DNA of 64,000 bases from an uncultured Eubacterium sp. GTDB taxonomy: Bacteria > Bacillota > Clostridia > Oscillospirales > Acutalibacteraceae. Below are positions 16,875-25,049 of the stretch, one piece after another (position 1 is the first letter of the stretch; every line of letters begins with the position of its first letter). The stretch is taken from assembly GCA_944380545.1 (NCBI GenBank), contig CALWHV010000004.1, forward strand, positions 1 to 64,000, in the 5' to 3' direction. A program made the position numbers and the translations under genes. The notes beneath the pieces are model-generated. The model searched no databases. It saw only the letters and a program-made list of their open reading frames with translations, and was not told the origin of the DNA.

Positions 16875-19176
16875 AAGAGAAAAAGAAAAGTTTGTAGTGC
16901 CTAAATCGGTACAAGATGTCATACCCCTTAAAGCCGTCTTTAAAGACGGCATTTTTATTGTGGGAAACAATATGTACTCAAAGACTTTCAAGTTTTCAGA
17001 TATTAACTACAATATTGCAAGCGATGAAGAAAAAACGGAGCTTATGAAAAGCTACTGGTCGGTTATAAATTCCTTCGGTGCAGGTGTAACCGTCAAACTC
17101 ACTATTAACAACCATAAGCTCGACAGAGCGGAATTTGAAAAGACAATACTTATTCCACTTAATTATGACAGACTGGATATATACCGTAAGGAATATAACA
17201 AAATGCTGCTTGATAAAGTAGAACAGTCAAACTGTATAGTGCAGGATAAGTATTTTACGGTAACTGTCAGTAAAAAGAACATTGAGGACGCAAGAGCATT
17301 TTTCAACCGAGTAGGAACAGACTTGTCTGCCCGTCTTGCAAGAATTGACAGCAAATGCGTACCTCTTAATGCTGAGGAAAAGTTAAGATTATTCCATAAC
17401 TTTTATCGCCCAGGTGATGAACAGAACTACAATCTTGATTTTGAGCTTTTACAAAATCAGGGTTGTGATGTGCGAGATTATATTTGCCCCGATTCAATGG
17501 ATTTTCAGAGCGACTATATGAAAATCAATGACACATTTTGCAGAATTATTTTTCTGCGTAACTATGGTACTTTTGTAAGTGATAACACTATTGCCGAGCT
17601 TACATCAGTCAACAAAAACTTAATGCTTTCCGTTGACTTTATACCAATTCCTACTGATGAAGCAACAAGAGAGGTAGACAAAGTTTTGCTCGGTATTCAA
17701 ACTGAAAAGGCAAACTACAACAGAAAACAGGTTCAAAACAACAATGTCGGTGCTACCAACTTTGACCTTGAGCAGAGAGAAAGCGAGATACTTGAGGTGA
17801 AAAGCGATATGCGTAACCGTGATCAAAGGCTTTATGAAACTCTTATAACAATGGTTATAACGGCAGATACAAAGCAGGAACTTGATAACCTTACTGATAC
17901 GATTTTCTCTAAAGTATCGGAAGGAAGCACGGCTCAGGCAGCGATCCTGCGTTACCAGCAGCTTGACGGTTTGAATACAGTTCTGCCATTCGGAGTAAGA
18001 AAGATAGACTGTATGAGAACTCTTACTACCGAATCTCTTGCGGCATTTATTCCGTTTAACTCGCAGGAGGTAAGACATAAAGGCGGCATCTATTACGGGC
18101 AGAACAAAATCAGCGGTAATATGATTTTTGTCAGCCGTAAAGAGCTTCTAAACGGTAACTGCATCGTTCTCGGTGTTTCAGGCGGCGGTAAATCTTTCTT
18201 TGTTAAGGAAGATATTGTAGCTCTTTTTCTTTCAAATCCAAACATTGACATTATGATATTAGACCCTGAAAGAGAGTACCCAATGCTTGTTAATGCTTTG
18301 GGCGGTGAGGTTATCAACATCTCGGCAAATTCCGATAATCATATCAATGCTATGGATATGAACAAAGACTATGAGGACGATAAAAATCCTATCGCAACAA
18401 AGTCTGAATTTATTATGTCACTTTGTGAGCAGCTCATCGGCGGCACAGTCGGCCCGAAAGATAAGTCTATCATCGACCGCTGTTGCCGCAGCGTTTACGA
18501 TGAATATATAAAGAACGGATACAAGGGCGAGCCGCCTACATTGAAAGACTTTAGAGAAGAACTCCTGAAGCAGAAAGAAGTTGAAGCACAGGAGCTTGCT
18601 CTTGCTATTGAATTGTTTACGGACGGTTCGTTAAACACTTTTGCACAGCCAACCAATGTGGATACAAACAACCGTCTTATCTGCTATGACATTCTCGACC
18701 TTGGCGAACAGCTCTTGCCTGTTGGTATGCTTGTTGTACTTGACAGTATTCTTAATAGGATTACGGCTAACAGAGCTAAAGGCAGAACAACATATATCTT
18801 CATTGACGAGATATATTTGTTGTTTGCTCAAAAATATACTGCTAATTTTCTTTCTCGTGTCTGGAAACGAGTAAGAAAATACGGAGCTTTTGCAACAGGT
18901 ATCACTCAGAATGTAGGAGATATGCTTCAAAGCAATACTGCAAGAACGATGCTTAATAACTCCGAATTTACTGTTATGCTTAATCAAAACGGAAGCGACA
19001 GAATTGAACTTTCAAAAGTGCTTGATATTTCCGAAAACCAAACAGAATTCTTTACAAATGTTCAGGCTGGTCACGGTCTTATCAAAATCGGAGGTCATTT
19101 TATTCCGTATGCAAATGAATTTCCGAAGAACACAGAGCTTTACAAGCTGATGACAACTAAACCAGGAGAGGCTTAA
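16849..19176 (+). CDS. virB4: VirB4-like conjugation ATPase
   Basis: The start is ATG 16849 (GAGAGG upstream), inside the prgI end; this gives 775 aa. The C-terminal ATPase domain has Walker A LGVSGGGKSFFVK (about residue 445), LDPEREYP, Walker B TTYIFIDEIYLLF (about 650) and the RKYGAFATGITQNVGDML sensor segment. The N-terminal half is the alpha/beta domain that docks with PrgI and VirB6. VirB4 is the motor for assembly of the mating channel. The length is typical for TrsE/VirB4 of this ICE family. Confidence 0.93.
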   Translation: MKTLKLMNKREKEKFVVPKSVQDVIPLKAVFKDGIFIVGNNMYSKTFKFSDINYNIASDEEKTELMKSYWSVINSFGAGVTVKLTINNHKLDRAEFEKTILIPLNYDRLDIYRKEYNKMLLDKVEQSNCIVQDKYFTVTVSKKNIEDARAFFNRVGTDLSARLARIDSKCVPLNAEEKLRLFHNFYRPGDEQNYNLDFELLQNQGCDVRDYICPDSMDFQSDYMKINDTFCRIIFLRNYGTFVSDNTIAELTSVNKNLMLSVDFIPIPTDEATREVDKVLLGIQTEKANYNRKQVQNNNVGATNFDLEQRESEILEVKSDMRNRDQRLYETLITMVITADTKQELDNLTDTIFSKVSEGSTAQAAILRYQQLDGLNTVLPFGVRKIDCMRTLTTESLAAFIPFNSQEVRHKGGIYYGQNKISGNMIFVSRKELLNGNCIVLGVSGGGKSFFVKEDIVALFLSNPNIDIMILDPEREYPMLVNALGGEVINISANSDNHINAMDMNKDYEDDKNPIATKSEFIMSLCEQLIGGTVGPKDKSIIDRCCRSVYDEYIKNGYKGEPPTLKDFREELLKQKEVEAQELALAIELFTDGSLNTFAQPTNVDTNNRLICYDILDLGEQLLPVGMLVVLDSILNRITANRAKGRTTYIFIDEIYLLFAQKYTANFLSRVWKRVRKYGAFATGITQNVGDMLQSNTARTMLNNSEFTVMLNQNGSDRIELSKVLDISENQTEFFTNVQAGHGLIKIGGHFIPYANEFPKNTELYKLMTTKPGEA

Positions 19177-19207
19177 CAGCCTCTCCCCTTTTACACTGGA
19201 GGAAACT

Positions 19208-19933
19208 ATGAAAAAGGTTATTTGTGCAATTATACTTGTTGTGCTGACCGCAGTATTTGCGGCCAGCACATATTTTTATATATCAGGATATTTGCAGGAC
19301 AAAAAGCAAATGAATGAGTTTGAGAATATTGCTCAGTTTGTTGACGATAATGAACAAAACTTAAACAACAAGTATGCAGAACTTTATTCTCTAAACAATG
19401 ATTTTATCGGCTGGTTAAAAATTGACGGTACAGGTATTGACTATCCTGTAATGCAATCAAGGAATAATCCTAATTACTATTTAAAGCATAATTTCAATAA
19501 AGAATACTCCCGTTTCGGCGTTCCGTATATGCAGGAGGACTGCAATTTGCAGTCGGACAATATTGTAATATATGGACACAATATGAAAAACAAATCAATG
19601 TTTAACGAGCTTACTCAGTATAAAGATAAGGATTTTTATAACGCTCACAAGTACATTACTTTTGAAACGATGAGTGAGAGCAGAACTTATGAAATTATCG
19701 CCGCCTTTAAAACTGTTGCTTATTCAGAAAACGGCTTTAAGTATTATAACTTTGTAAATGCAAATACAGAAGAAGAATATGAGACCTACATTGAAAAATG
19801 CAGGTCTCTCTCTTTTTATGATACAGGCGTTGATACAGAATACTCAGACAAGCTCATAACCTTATCTACCTGTGAGTATTCACAGAATAACGGCAGATTT
19901 GTTGTGGTTGCGAAATTGATTGAGGTGAAATAA
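19208..19933 (+). CDS. srtB: Class B sortase
   Basis: A 241-aa protein with GGAGGAAAC SD and one N-terminal signal-anchor helix (about 4-26). The sortase B fold is shown by FIGWLKIDGTGIDYPVMQ, catalytic histidine in YGHNMKNKSMF (about residue 121), catalytic cysteine in ITLSTCEYS (about 221) and arginine in NNGRFVVVAK. Sortases of this class sit in ICEs between VirB4 and the CHAP hydrolase and are presumed to anchor an element-encoded surface protein. No LPXTG-like substrate is seen in the window's ICE part. Confidence 0.9.
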   Translation: MKKVICAIILVVLTAVFAASTYFYISGYLQDKKQMNEFENIAQFVDDNEQNLNNKYAELYSLNNDFIGWLKIDGTGIDYPVMQSRNNPNYYLKHNFNKEYSRFGVPYMQEDCNLQSDNIVIYGHNMKNKSMFNELTQYKDKDFYNAHKYITFETMSESRTYEIIAAFKTVAYSENGFKYYNFVNANTEEEYETYIEKCRSLSFYDTGVDTEYSDKLITLSTCEYSQNNGRFVVVAKLIEVK

Positions 19934-21640
19934 ATGGCTGATATTAAAATCAAAAAAGCAGAAGATACTGTAATAAAGACCTCTAAAGATATAGGCATTG
20001 TATCCGAAAAAGTCCGAAATGCAGGCATACGCACAAAAGAAAATATAAACAGCGCTACTGAACAGTCAAATTCTAATTCCCCTGAACAGTATGCTATTGA
20101 AAAGGTACAGGAAAAAGTAAAAGAAGCCGCTGATTTTGCCGCCTATGAATTTAATCACCAGGGCGAAAAAAGTATAGTTGATACAAAAAATAACATTGAA
20201 ACAGCTAAATTAACTCTTGATGAGGTTAAGGCTCGCAGAAAAGCACGGCAGGCAAAGAATACAGTAAACAATACACAGGTGACTGTTGAAAGTGATATTG
20301 CTTTCAGCTCTCAACCTGAAGCGAGTAAACCACCCATAAAGAACCCACTCAAAAAAGCTGATAATGTAATCAAAACAGGTAATGCACAAAGCGTAAAGGC
20401 ATCAGCAAAAACGGCAAACGCTACTGCTGTAAACACAGTAAAAAAGATACAGACTAAACAGCTTGCGGTAAGCAAGACTGCTGAAAAATCACGCAAGGCA
20501 GCACAACGATTAAGACAGACAGCAAAAGAAGCAAAAAAATTTGCTTCTCAATTAGTTAAGTTCTTAAAGAACGCATTGAAGGTTGCGTACAAGGCTGCTA
20601 AAAGCCTTGTTTCGCTCATCATCGCAGGTAGCTGGATCTCCGTTGTTATAATAATTTTTATTTGTCTGTTTGCAGCTCTTGCAAGCTCTTTTTACGGCAT
20701 ATTCTTTTCTACTGAAACATCGGATACAGGTTTGAACATAAAAAGTGTTATTCAGGAAATCAATAATGATTACGACAACGAAATTGAAAGTATTAAATCA
20801 AAAGGAAACTATGATGAGATAGAAATTAACGGTACAAAGACGAACTGGAAAGATGTTCTATCCATATATGCCGTTAAAACAACAACAGACCAAAACAGTC
20901 CTATGGAGATTGCAACGATTGATGAAGGTAAGAAGTCAATAATCTCTGATATATTTTGGGATATGAATAATATTGACTATGAAACTCAAACACGGACTAA
21001 AACCGAAGAAATAGTCACTACTGACGAATACGGAAATGAGGTTATAACCGAAAAAGAAACATCTGTTAAGGTGTTGACAATAACTGTATCAAACAAAACT
21101 GCAAACGATATGTCCACCGAATATTCTTTTAATGAGAAACAAATCGAATATTTGACTGAACTTATGAGTGATAAAAACGATAAGTTATGGTCATCAATCA
21201 TTTTTAACATAGGAAGTAACGGAAGTAGCATTGATATAGGCTCACTAACCTTTGAAAACGAAACAGCAAATGATTTGCAAAAGAAAATCGTAGCTGTTGC
21301 CACAAATTCTGAATATTACGGAATATCCGCAAAGTCAGGATACTGTCAGGCTTGGGTTGCAGATGTTTATCAGGCTGTTACAGGTTCACGAGGTTCTGCT
21401 CATTGTGCCCTATGCGCAGCAGAGCAATGGTTTGTATCAAGTGACTGGAGTGCAATACCCGTAGGAGCCACAGTTTATGGATATGCAAGCAATCCATACG
21501 GTCATACTGGCATTTATATCGGAAACGGACAAGTTGCTCATAATCTTTCAGGTGAGGTAGTTATTCAATCACTTGATAGCTGGGTATCGCAGTTCAAAGG
21601 CTTTGCTTGGGGGTGGGAGAATAATAAAAATCTTGTATAA
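19934..21640 (+). CDS. Mating-pair cell-wall hydrolase, CHAP domain (CD1108-like)
   Basis: A 568-aa protein starting directly after the sortase stop. The first 210 residues are basic, Ala/Lys-rich and helical. One transmembrane segment (about 232-258, ending LAALASSFYGIFF) follows, then an extracellular stalk, then a C-terminal CHAP/NlpC-like amidase domain: cysteine in KSGYCQAWVADVYQ (about 470), histidine in YGHTGIYIGNGQ (about 522). It opens peptidoglycan for the mating channel, the VirB1-like role in Gram-positive ICEs. It is the last backbone transfer gene before the cargo. Confidence 0.88.
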   Translation: MADIKIKKAEDTVIKTSKDIGIVSEKVRNAGIRTKENINSATEQSNSNSPEQYAIEKVQEKVKEAADFAAYEFNHQGEKSIVDTKNNIETAKLTLDEVKARRKARQAKNTVNNTQVTVESDIAFSSQPEASKPPIKNPLKKADNVIKTGNAQSVKASAKTANATAVNTVKKIQTKQLAVSKTAEKSRKAAQRLRQTAKEAKKFASQLVKFLKNALKVAYKAAKSLVSLIIAGSWISVVIIIFICLFAALASSFYGIFFSTETSDTGLNIKSVIQEINNDYDNEIESIKSKGNYDEIEINGTKTNWKDVLSIYAVKTTTDQNSPMEIATIDEGKKSIISDIFWDMNNIDYETQTRTKTEEIVTTDEYGNEVITEKETSVKVLTITVSNKTANDMSTEYSFNEKQIEYLTELMSDKNDKLWSSIIFNIGSNGSSIDIGSLTFENETANDLQKKIVAVATNSEYYGISAKSGYCQAWVADVYQAVTGSRGSAHCALCAAEQWFVSSDWSAIPVGATVYGYASNPYGHTGIYIGNGQVAHNLSGEVVIQSLDSWVSQFKGFAWGWENNKNLV

Positions 21641-21644
21641 AAAT

Positions 21645-21674
21645 AAGGAACGCCATATTTTTATGGTGTTCCTT
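21645..21674. terminator. Bidirectional terminator between transfer module and cargo
   Basis: AAGGAACGCCATA (21645-21657) pairs with TATGGTGTTCCTT (21662-21674), one G-T pair, short loop. It lies between the convergent stops of the CHAP gene and the AgrC-like kinase and probably ends both transcripts. Confidence 0.7.
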
Positions 21675-21678
21675 GAAT

Positions 21679-22980
21679 TTAATCAGTTTTTAATAAAATT
21701 GAAGCAACAAATATATTTTTGTTCTCAATGTAGTTATATTCAAGATTACCATAGTGTTTTTTCACGATTCGTGAAATGCTTTTTGTACCGATGCCATGAT
21801 GTTTTTTAGTATCTTTTGTTGTAATTGGTAATCCTTTTTGGAAATAAGGTTTACTACTTGTTGAATTTGATATCTTAATAAAAATGTAATTTTCATTTTT
21901 ATAATCAATTTCGATTTTGATAAATTTTTCTAATGATTTTTGAGCCGCTTCAAAAGCATTTTCAAATAGATTGTCAAATAATGCGGTAAGTTCACTATCT
22001 TTAATAAATGAAAAATCTATATTTCTGATATCAGAAAAAAATTCAATATTATTTTCATAACATAATTGTGCGTATCTGCTTACTATGACATTAACTAATT
22101 TGTTGCTGCTATATTGTTTGATTTTTTTGATTTCATAACCTTCATAAATTGAATCGATATATTCAATAGTTTTTTCATTGTCTCCTTGAGTAGATAAAGT
22201 TTTAATGTTTGCAAGACATTTTTTTATATCGTGAATTAGTATATTTGATGCAGCATATTGTTTTTCAAGTTCTGAATAGTATTCTATATTAATATGTGTT
22301 TTTTGTTTTTCAAGTTCTAATTCTGTGTTTGTTATTAATATATCAATGATTCTTTCATGAATTACAAAAATTATAATATTTGAAATAAGCATTATTAGAG
22401 ATGAGTAAGTAAATAGAATATTTGTAGTTTTGTTTATTTCGTAATTGAAAGAGAGATAGGCATAGCTTGAAATAACAAATATTGAAGAAACAGGCATTAG
22501 AAAAAGCAATATTGAGTATTTGTTTACTATATTTGAGTTATCGTTATTTTTCTTGGAAATTTTAGAAATTATGTATGCAACAATGAAATAAAGAGTTTTC
22601 GTTGTTGCTGTTTCTAAAAAAATAATTAAATCATTGTTTTTGCATTCTAATAAATCTATTCCCAGTATTGAAGAAAATAGGTACATAACAACAATTTCAG
22701 TTGTTATCATAATTCCTTCGAGTAATACAATATTAAATATAGATTGCTTAAATGTAGTATTAAAACAAAAAAGTACAACAATAAAATTACAAATTAGAAA
22801 ACTTAACAAATTCAAGTATGGAATGTTTGTAAGATTTATTACATATTGAAGAACGAAAGATATTGAATAACATAACAGAACTATCCAAGCATTTCTTTTT
22901 ATTGTATATTTACTTTTAAAATACATAAATGAAATGAACTGCTCGAAAATAAAAATAAATAAATAACATATAGTGTTCAT
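21679..22980 (-). CDS. AgrC-like sensor histidine kinase (GHKL type)
   Basis: A 433-aa protein. The first 200 residues hold about six hydrophobic segments, as in AgrC. The kinase part has the phospho-acceptor histidine in ILIHDIKKCLANIKTLS (about residue 249), the N box in LFDNLFENAFEAAQKS and the G-box region HHGIGTKSISRIVKKHYG of GHKL ATPases. AgrC kinases bind secreted cyclic peptides. Its ATG overlaps the response-regulator stop (ATGA), so the pair is co-translated. The cognate peptide and AgrB are encoded divergently about 1.3 kb away. The specificity is inferred from that proximity. Confidence 0.88.
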   Translation of the reverse strand: MNTICYLFIFIFEQFISFMYFKSKYTIKRNAWIVLLCYSISFVLQYVINLTNIPYLNLLSFLICNFIVVLFCFNTTFKQSIFNIVLLEGIMITTEIVVMYLFSSILGIDLLECKNNDLIIFLETATTKTLYFIVAYIISKISKKNNDNSNIVNKYSILLFLMPVSSIFVISSYAYLSFNYEINKTTNILFTYSSLIMLISNIIIFVIHERIIDILITNTELELEKQKTHINIEYYSELEKQYAASNILIHDIKKCLANIKTLSTQGDNEKTIEYIDSIYEGYEIKKIKQYSSNKLVNVIVSRYAQLCYENNIEFFSDIRNIDFSFIKDSELTALFDNLFENAFEAAQKSLEKFIKIEIDYKNENYIFIKISNSTSSKPYFQKGLPITTKDTKKHHGIGTKSISRIVKKHYGNLEYNYIENKNIFVASILLKTD

Positions 22981-23696
22981 TTGCTTCCCCCAATAAAACG
23001 AAAAAATGATTTTTTGAAATTACTGTATTTTCTTTGTGATATATATACTTTTACAATTTCTGATTCATTTTTTCTGATAAAAACATAAGTTTTATCAAAG
23101 TCTATTACATTTTGTAGGTTAACTAGTATTCCTTTATAAGAATATTCGAAACATTCGTATTGATTAAGGACTGTTAACCATTCATCTGCCTTTTTATTTG
23201 TTCTGAATGTACCTCTTTTTGTATGAATTTGTGAACCATATTTAAGATTTTCAAAATATAGAATATCTTTTGTTTTTATATGATGTACTTCATCCTCAAA
23301 AATCACACTTATAGATTTATTTAAAAATTTATATTCAGTAAGTGCATCATTGAAATTTTCATAAAACCTATTTTTGTCAATGGGCTTTGATAAATATCTA
23401 AAAACATGAATTCGCATAGCATTATCTAGATAGTTTTGAAAAGAAGTTAATACAATAACTATAACATCTGAATTAAGTTCTTTTAATTTTTCTGACAGTT
23501 TTAAACCATTAACACCCGGCATTTCTATATCAACAATAGCAATATCATATGATTTGTTACTTGAAAAAATAAAATCTCCTCTGTTTTTTACATCAATATT
23601 AAATTCATTTTTGCTTTTTTGTTCTATATATTTTAAGAGTTTATATACTTCATCTGTAATGTTCTCATTATCATCACATACAAGAATATTAATCAA
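22977..23696 (-). CDS. AgrA-like LytTR response regulator
   Basis: A 239-aa protein starting at TTG 23696 behind an excellent GGAGGGG SD. The receiver domain has acidic residues in LVCDDNE, phospho-acceptor Asp56 in IVDIEMPGVNG, the T/S in VLTSFQ and lysine in YLSKPID. The C-terminal LytTR DNA-binding domain (about 135-239) has the DILYFENL-type strand and a YKGILVNLQNVIDFDKTYVFI stretch, shared with AgrA, LytR and VirR. It probably activates the divergent agrD operon through paired direct repeats (24222-24248). Its SD lies in an inverted repeat. Confidence 0.88.
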   Translation of the reverse strand: MINILVCDDNENITDEVYKLLKYIEQKSKNEFNIDVKNRGDFIFSSNKSYDIAIVDIEMPGVNGLKLSEKLKELNSDVIVIVLTSFQNYLDNAMRIHVFRYLSKPIDKNRFYENFNDALTEYKFLNKSISVIFEDEVHHIKTKDILYFENLKYGSQIHTKRGTFRTNKKADEWLTVLNQYECFEYSYKGILVNLQNVIDFDKTYVFIRKNESEIVKVYISQRKYSNFKKSFFRFIGGSK

Positions 23697-23700
23697 ATAA

Positions 23701-23740
23701 TCCCCTCCAATTAATGTAATTATACCTTAATTGAAGGGGA
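23701..23740. repeat. Inverted repeat over the response-regulator SD and promoter
   Basis: TCCCCTCCAATTAA (23701-23714) and TTAATTGAAGGGGA (23727-23740) form 14-bp arms with one mismatch and a 12-base loop. On the minus-strand message the GGAGGGG SD is one arm, so transcripts reading through from the XRE gene would hide the start, while the internal promoter would begin after the first arm. It may also be an operator for the XRE protein. Confidence 0.6.
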
Positions 23741-23747
23741 TTGTCAT
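23719..23747 (-). promoter_or_regulatory. Sigma-A-like promoter for the AgrA/AgrC-like pair
   Basis: On the minus strand ATGACA (23747-23742) is spaced 17 bases from TATAAT (23724-23719), a near-consensus promoter located between the XRE stop and the response-regulator start. It would give the two-component genes a transcript independent of the XRE gene. Confidence 0.7.
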
Positions 23748-24073
23748 TACTTATTTTTTTGGTTTATTACACATTGAATAATATCATTAATAAGTTTTAA
23801 TGAATTATCATCACATATTTTTAAATTATCAATTATGGATTGAGGTATGTCGTTTGTTTTTATTGTGCCAAGCAAAAACATATCTGGTGTTGTATCTAAT
23901 TGGATGCATATATTGGCAAATGTAGTTAAACTTGGTATGGAATGACCATTTTCAATATTTGATAAATAGTTATTAGATAAATCTGCTTTTTCTGCTAATT
24001 CATTCTGTTTATATCCTAACTCATGTCGTCTTTGAGCAATTCTTTTTCCTAAACATTCAAAGTCAATATACAT
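23747..24073 (-). CDS. XRE-family helix-turn-helix regulator
   Basis: 108 aa from ATG 24073, preferred over GTG 24082, which would sit on the AGGTG SD. Residues 7-65 are a Cro/C1-type HTH: LGKRIAQRRHELGYKQNELA, then KADLSNNYLSNIENGHSIPSL cut by the recognition helix, then ICIQLDTTPDMFL. The C-terminal 40 residues are a short extension without known ligand domain. It is likely to regulate the divergent agrD operon, its own gene or the AgrA/AgrC genes; targets are inferred from position. It is the first gene of the minus-strand regulatory set. Confidence 0.85.
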   Translation of the reverse strand: MYIDFECLGKRIAQRRHELGYKQNELAEKADLSNNYLSNIENGHSIPSLTTFANICIQLDTTPDMFLLGTIKTNDIPQSIIDNLKICDDNSLKLINDIIQCVINQKNK

Positions 24074-24221
24074 ATTAATCACCTCATTTTATACTAACAA
24101 GGTTGAATAATATTGTTAACGAATTAAAAGTGTATAATACACTATCAAAATAAAATAATTCTATATTTTAAAACAATACACTTATATAGATTAATTCGAT
24201 TGTATTTTAAACAAAATTATG

Positions 24222-24285
24222 CACTTTTTCCAAATCAAATATCACTTTGGATGATTTTAACTAAAATAATTAAAAATATGATAAT
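24222..24285 (+). promoter_or_regulatory. Candidate LytTR-box pair and promoter of the agrD operon
   Basis: CACTTT occurs at 24222-24227 and again at 24243-24248, 21 bases apart, i.e. on the same face of the helix, as LytTR regulators require. A GATAAT -10 element (24280-24285) follows with only a poor -35, typical of an activator-dependent promoter. An AAGGAG SD then leads into ATG 24309. The repeat is short, so the site is a proposal. Confidence 0.45.
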
Positions 24286-24308
24286 ATTTTGTCAAGGAGT
24301 GATATATT

Positions 24309-24464
24309 ATGAAAAAAATCAAAAACATTATGAAAAAAATTTCACCGGCAATAGTTGGATGCTTAACACTGGTTTTAACTCTCAATGCTAATTCTGCAAG
24401 TTGTTTTATTCTTAATGAACCTAAGGAACCGAAATCAGCAGAGAAATTTAAGTTATTTAAATAA
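24309..24464 (+). CDS. agrD: AgrD-like cyclic autoinducer precursor peptide
   Basis: A 51-aa ORF with TCAAGGAG SD and ATG start; its stop overlaps the AgrB start (TAATG). It has the three parts of AgrD: a basic amphipathic/hydrophobic leader (MKKIKNIMKKISPAIVGCL), a core around NSASCFILN with the ring cysteine at residue 32, and a charged tail EPKEPKSAEKFKLFK resembling the PK-E tail of staphylococcal and clostridial AgrD. The product would be a thiolactone closing on Cys32; whether the last ring residue is Leu35 or Asn36 cannot be told. It is probably the signal for the AgrC-like kinase. It could alternatively be the substrate of the downstream enzymes. Confidence 0.85.
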   Translation: MKKIKNIMKKISPAIVGCLTLVLTLNANSASCFILNEPKEPKSAEKFKLFK

Positions 24465-25048
24465 TGGATATGTTTTATAAAAAACTATCTTTGTATTTAT
24501 CTAAGAATCAAAATATTAGTAAAGATGATGAAGAACTGTATGAATATGCTGCTAAAGTAGTGGTTCATGGAATTATTAATATTGCTATTACAATTTTAAT
24601 TGGTATATTTTTTGGAATGTTAAAAGAATGCGTATGTTTATTTATAGCCTTTTTCATTTTGAGAAAATTTACAGGTGGTTTACATGCCAGTAAATATATT
24701 TATTGTCTCATTAGTTCAATTGTTTTAATGATATTATCATTATTCATAATTCAATACTTAGAACAAAATTCTTGTCATATGTTGTTTTTAGGTATATTAA
24801 TTGTTTCTACAGTATTGATTTGGATTTTTGCGCCTATTGATAATAAAAGAAAAAAGCTATCAATTAAAGAGAAAAAGGTATATAAATATTTTTCTGTAAT
24901 TTTGTCATTGATTTTTTTAGTAATAGTTTTGGTTCTTATGCATAAGAACTTTATTATAGCGTATTCATTTGGTATTGGAGTCATCATTACATCATTATTA
25001 TTGATATTAGCCTTTTTTAAAGATAGGTTGTTGCAAACAGGTGGATAA
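24464..25048 (+). CDS. agrB: AgrB-like peptide-processing membrane protease
   Basis: A 194-aa protein with five or six transmembrane helices. The catalytic pair is intact: His74 and Cys81 in RKFTGGLHASKYIYC, with the seven-residue spacing of staphylococcal AgrB. AgrB removes the AgrD tail and forms the thiolactone. The gene is fused by overlap to agrD and ends two bases before the first ABC gene, so signal production and the exporter are on one message. The gene order D-B rather than B-D, with C-A divergent, is unlike the staphylococcal agr operon. Confidence 0.92.
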   Translation: MDMFYKKLSLYLSKNQNISKDDEELYEYAAKVVVHGIINIAITILIGIFFGMLKECVCLFIAFFILRKFTGGLHASKYIYCLISSIVLMILSLFIIQYLEQNSCHMLFLGILIVSTVLIWIFAPIDNKRKKLSIKEKKVYKYFSVILSLIFLVIVLVLMHKNFIIAYSFGIGVIITSLLLILAFFKDRLLQTGG

Positions 25049-25049
25049 T

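Noticed and set aside
24200..24391. A 63-codon ORF overlapping the AgrD-like gene in another frame
   Set aside because: It has no SD, spans the promoter and lacks peptide features, whereas the AgrD frame has SD, leader and conserved tail.
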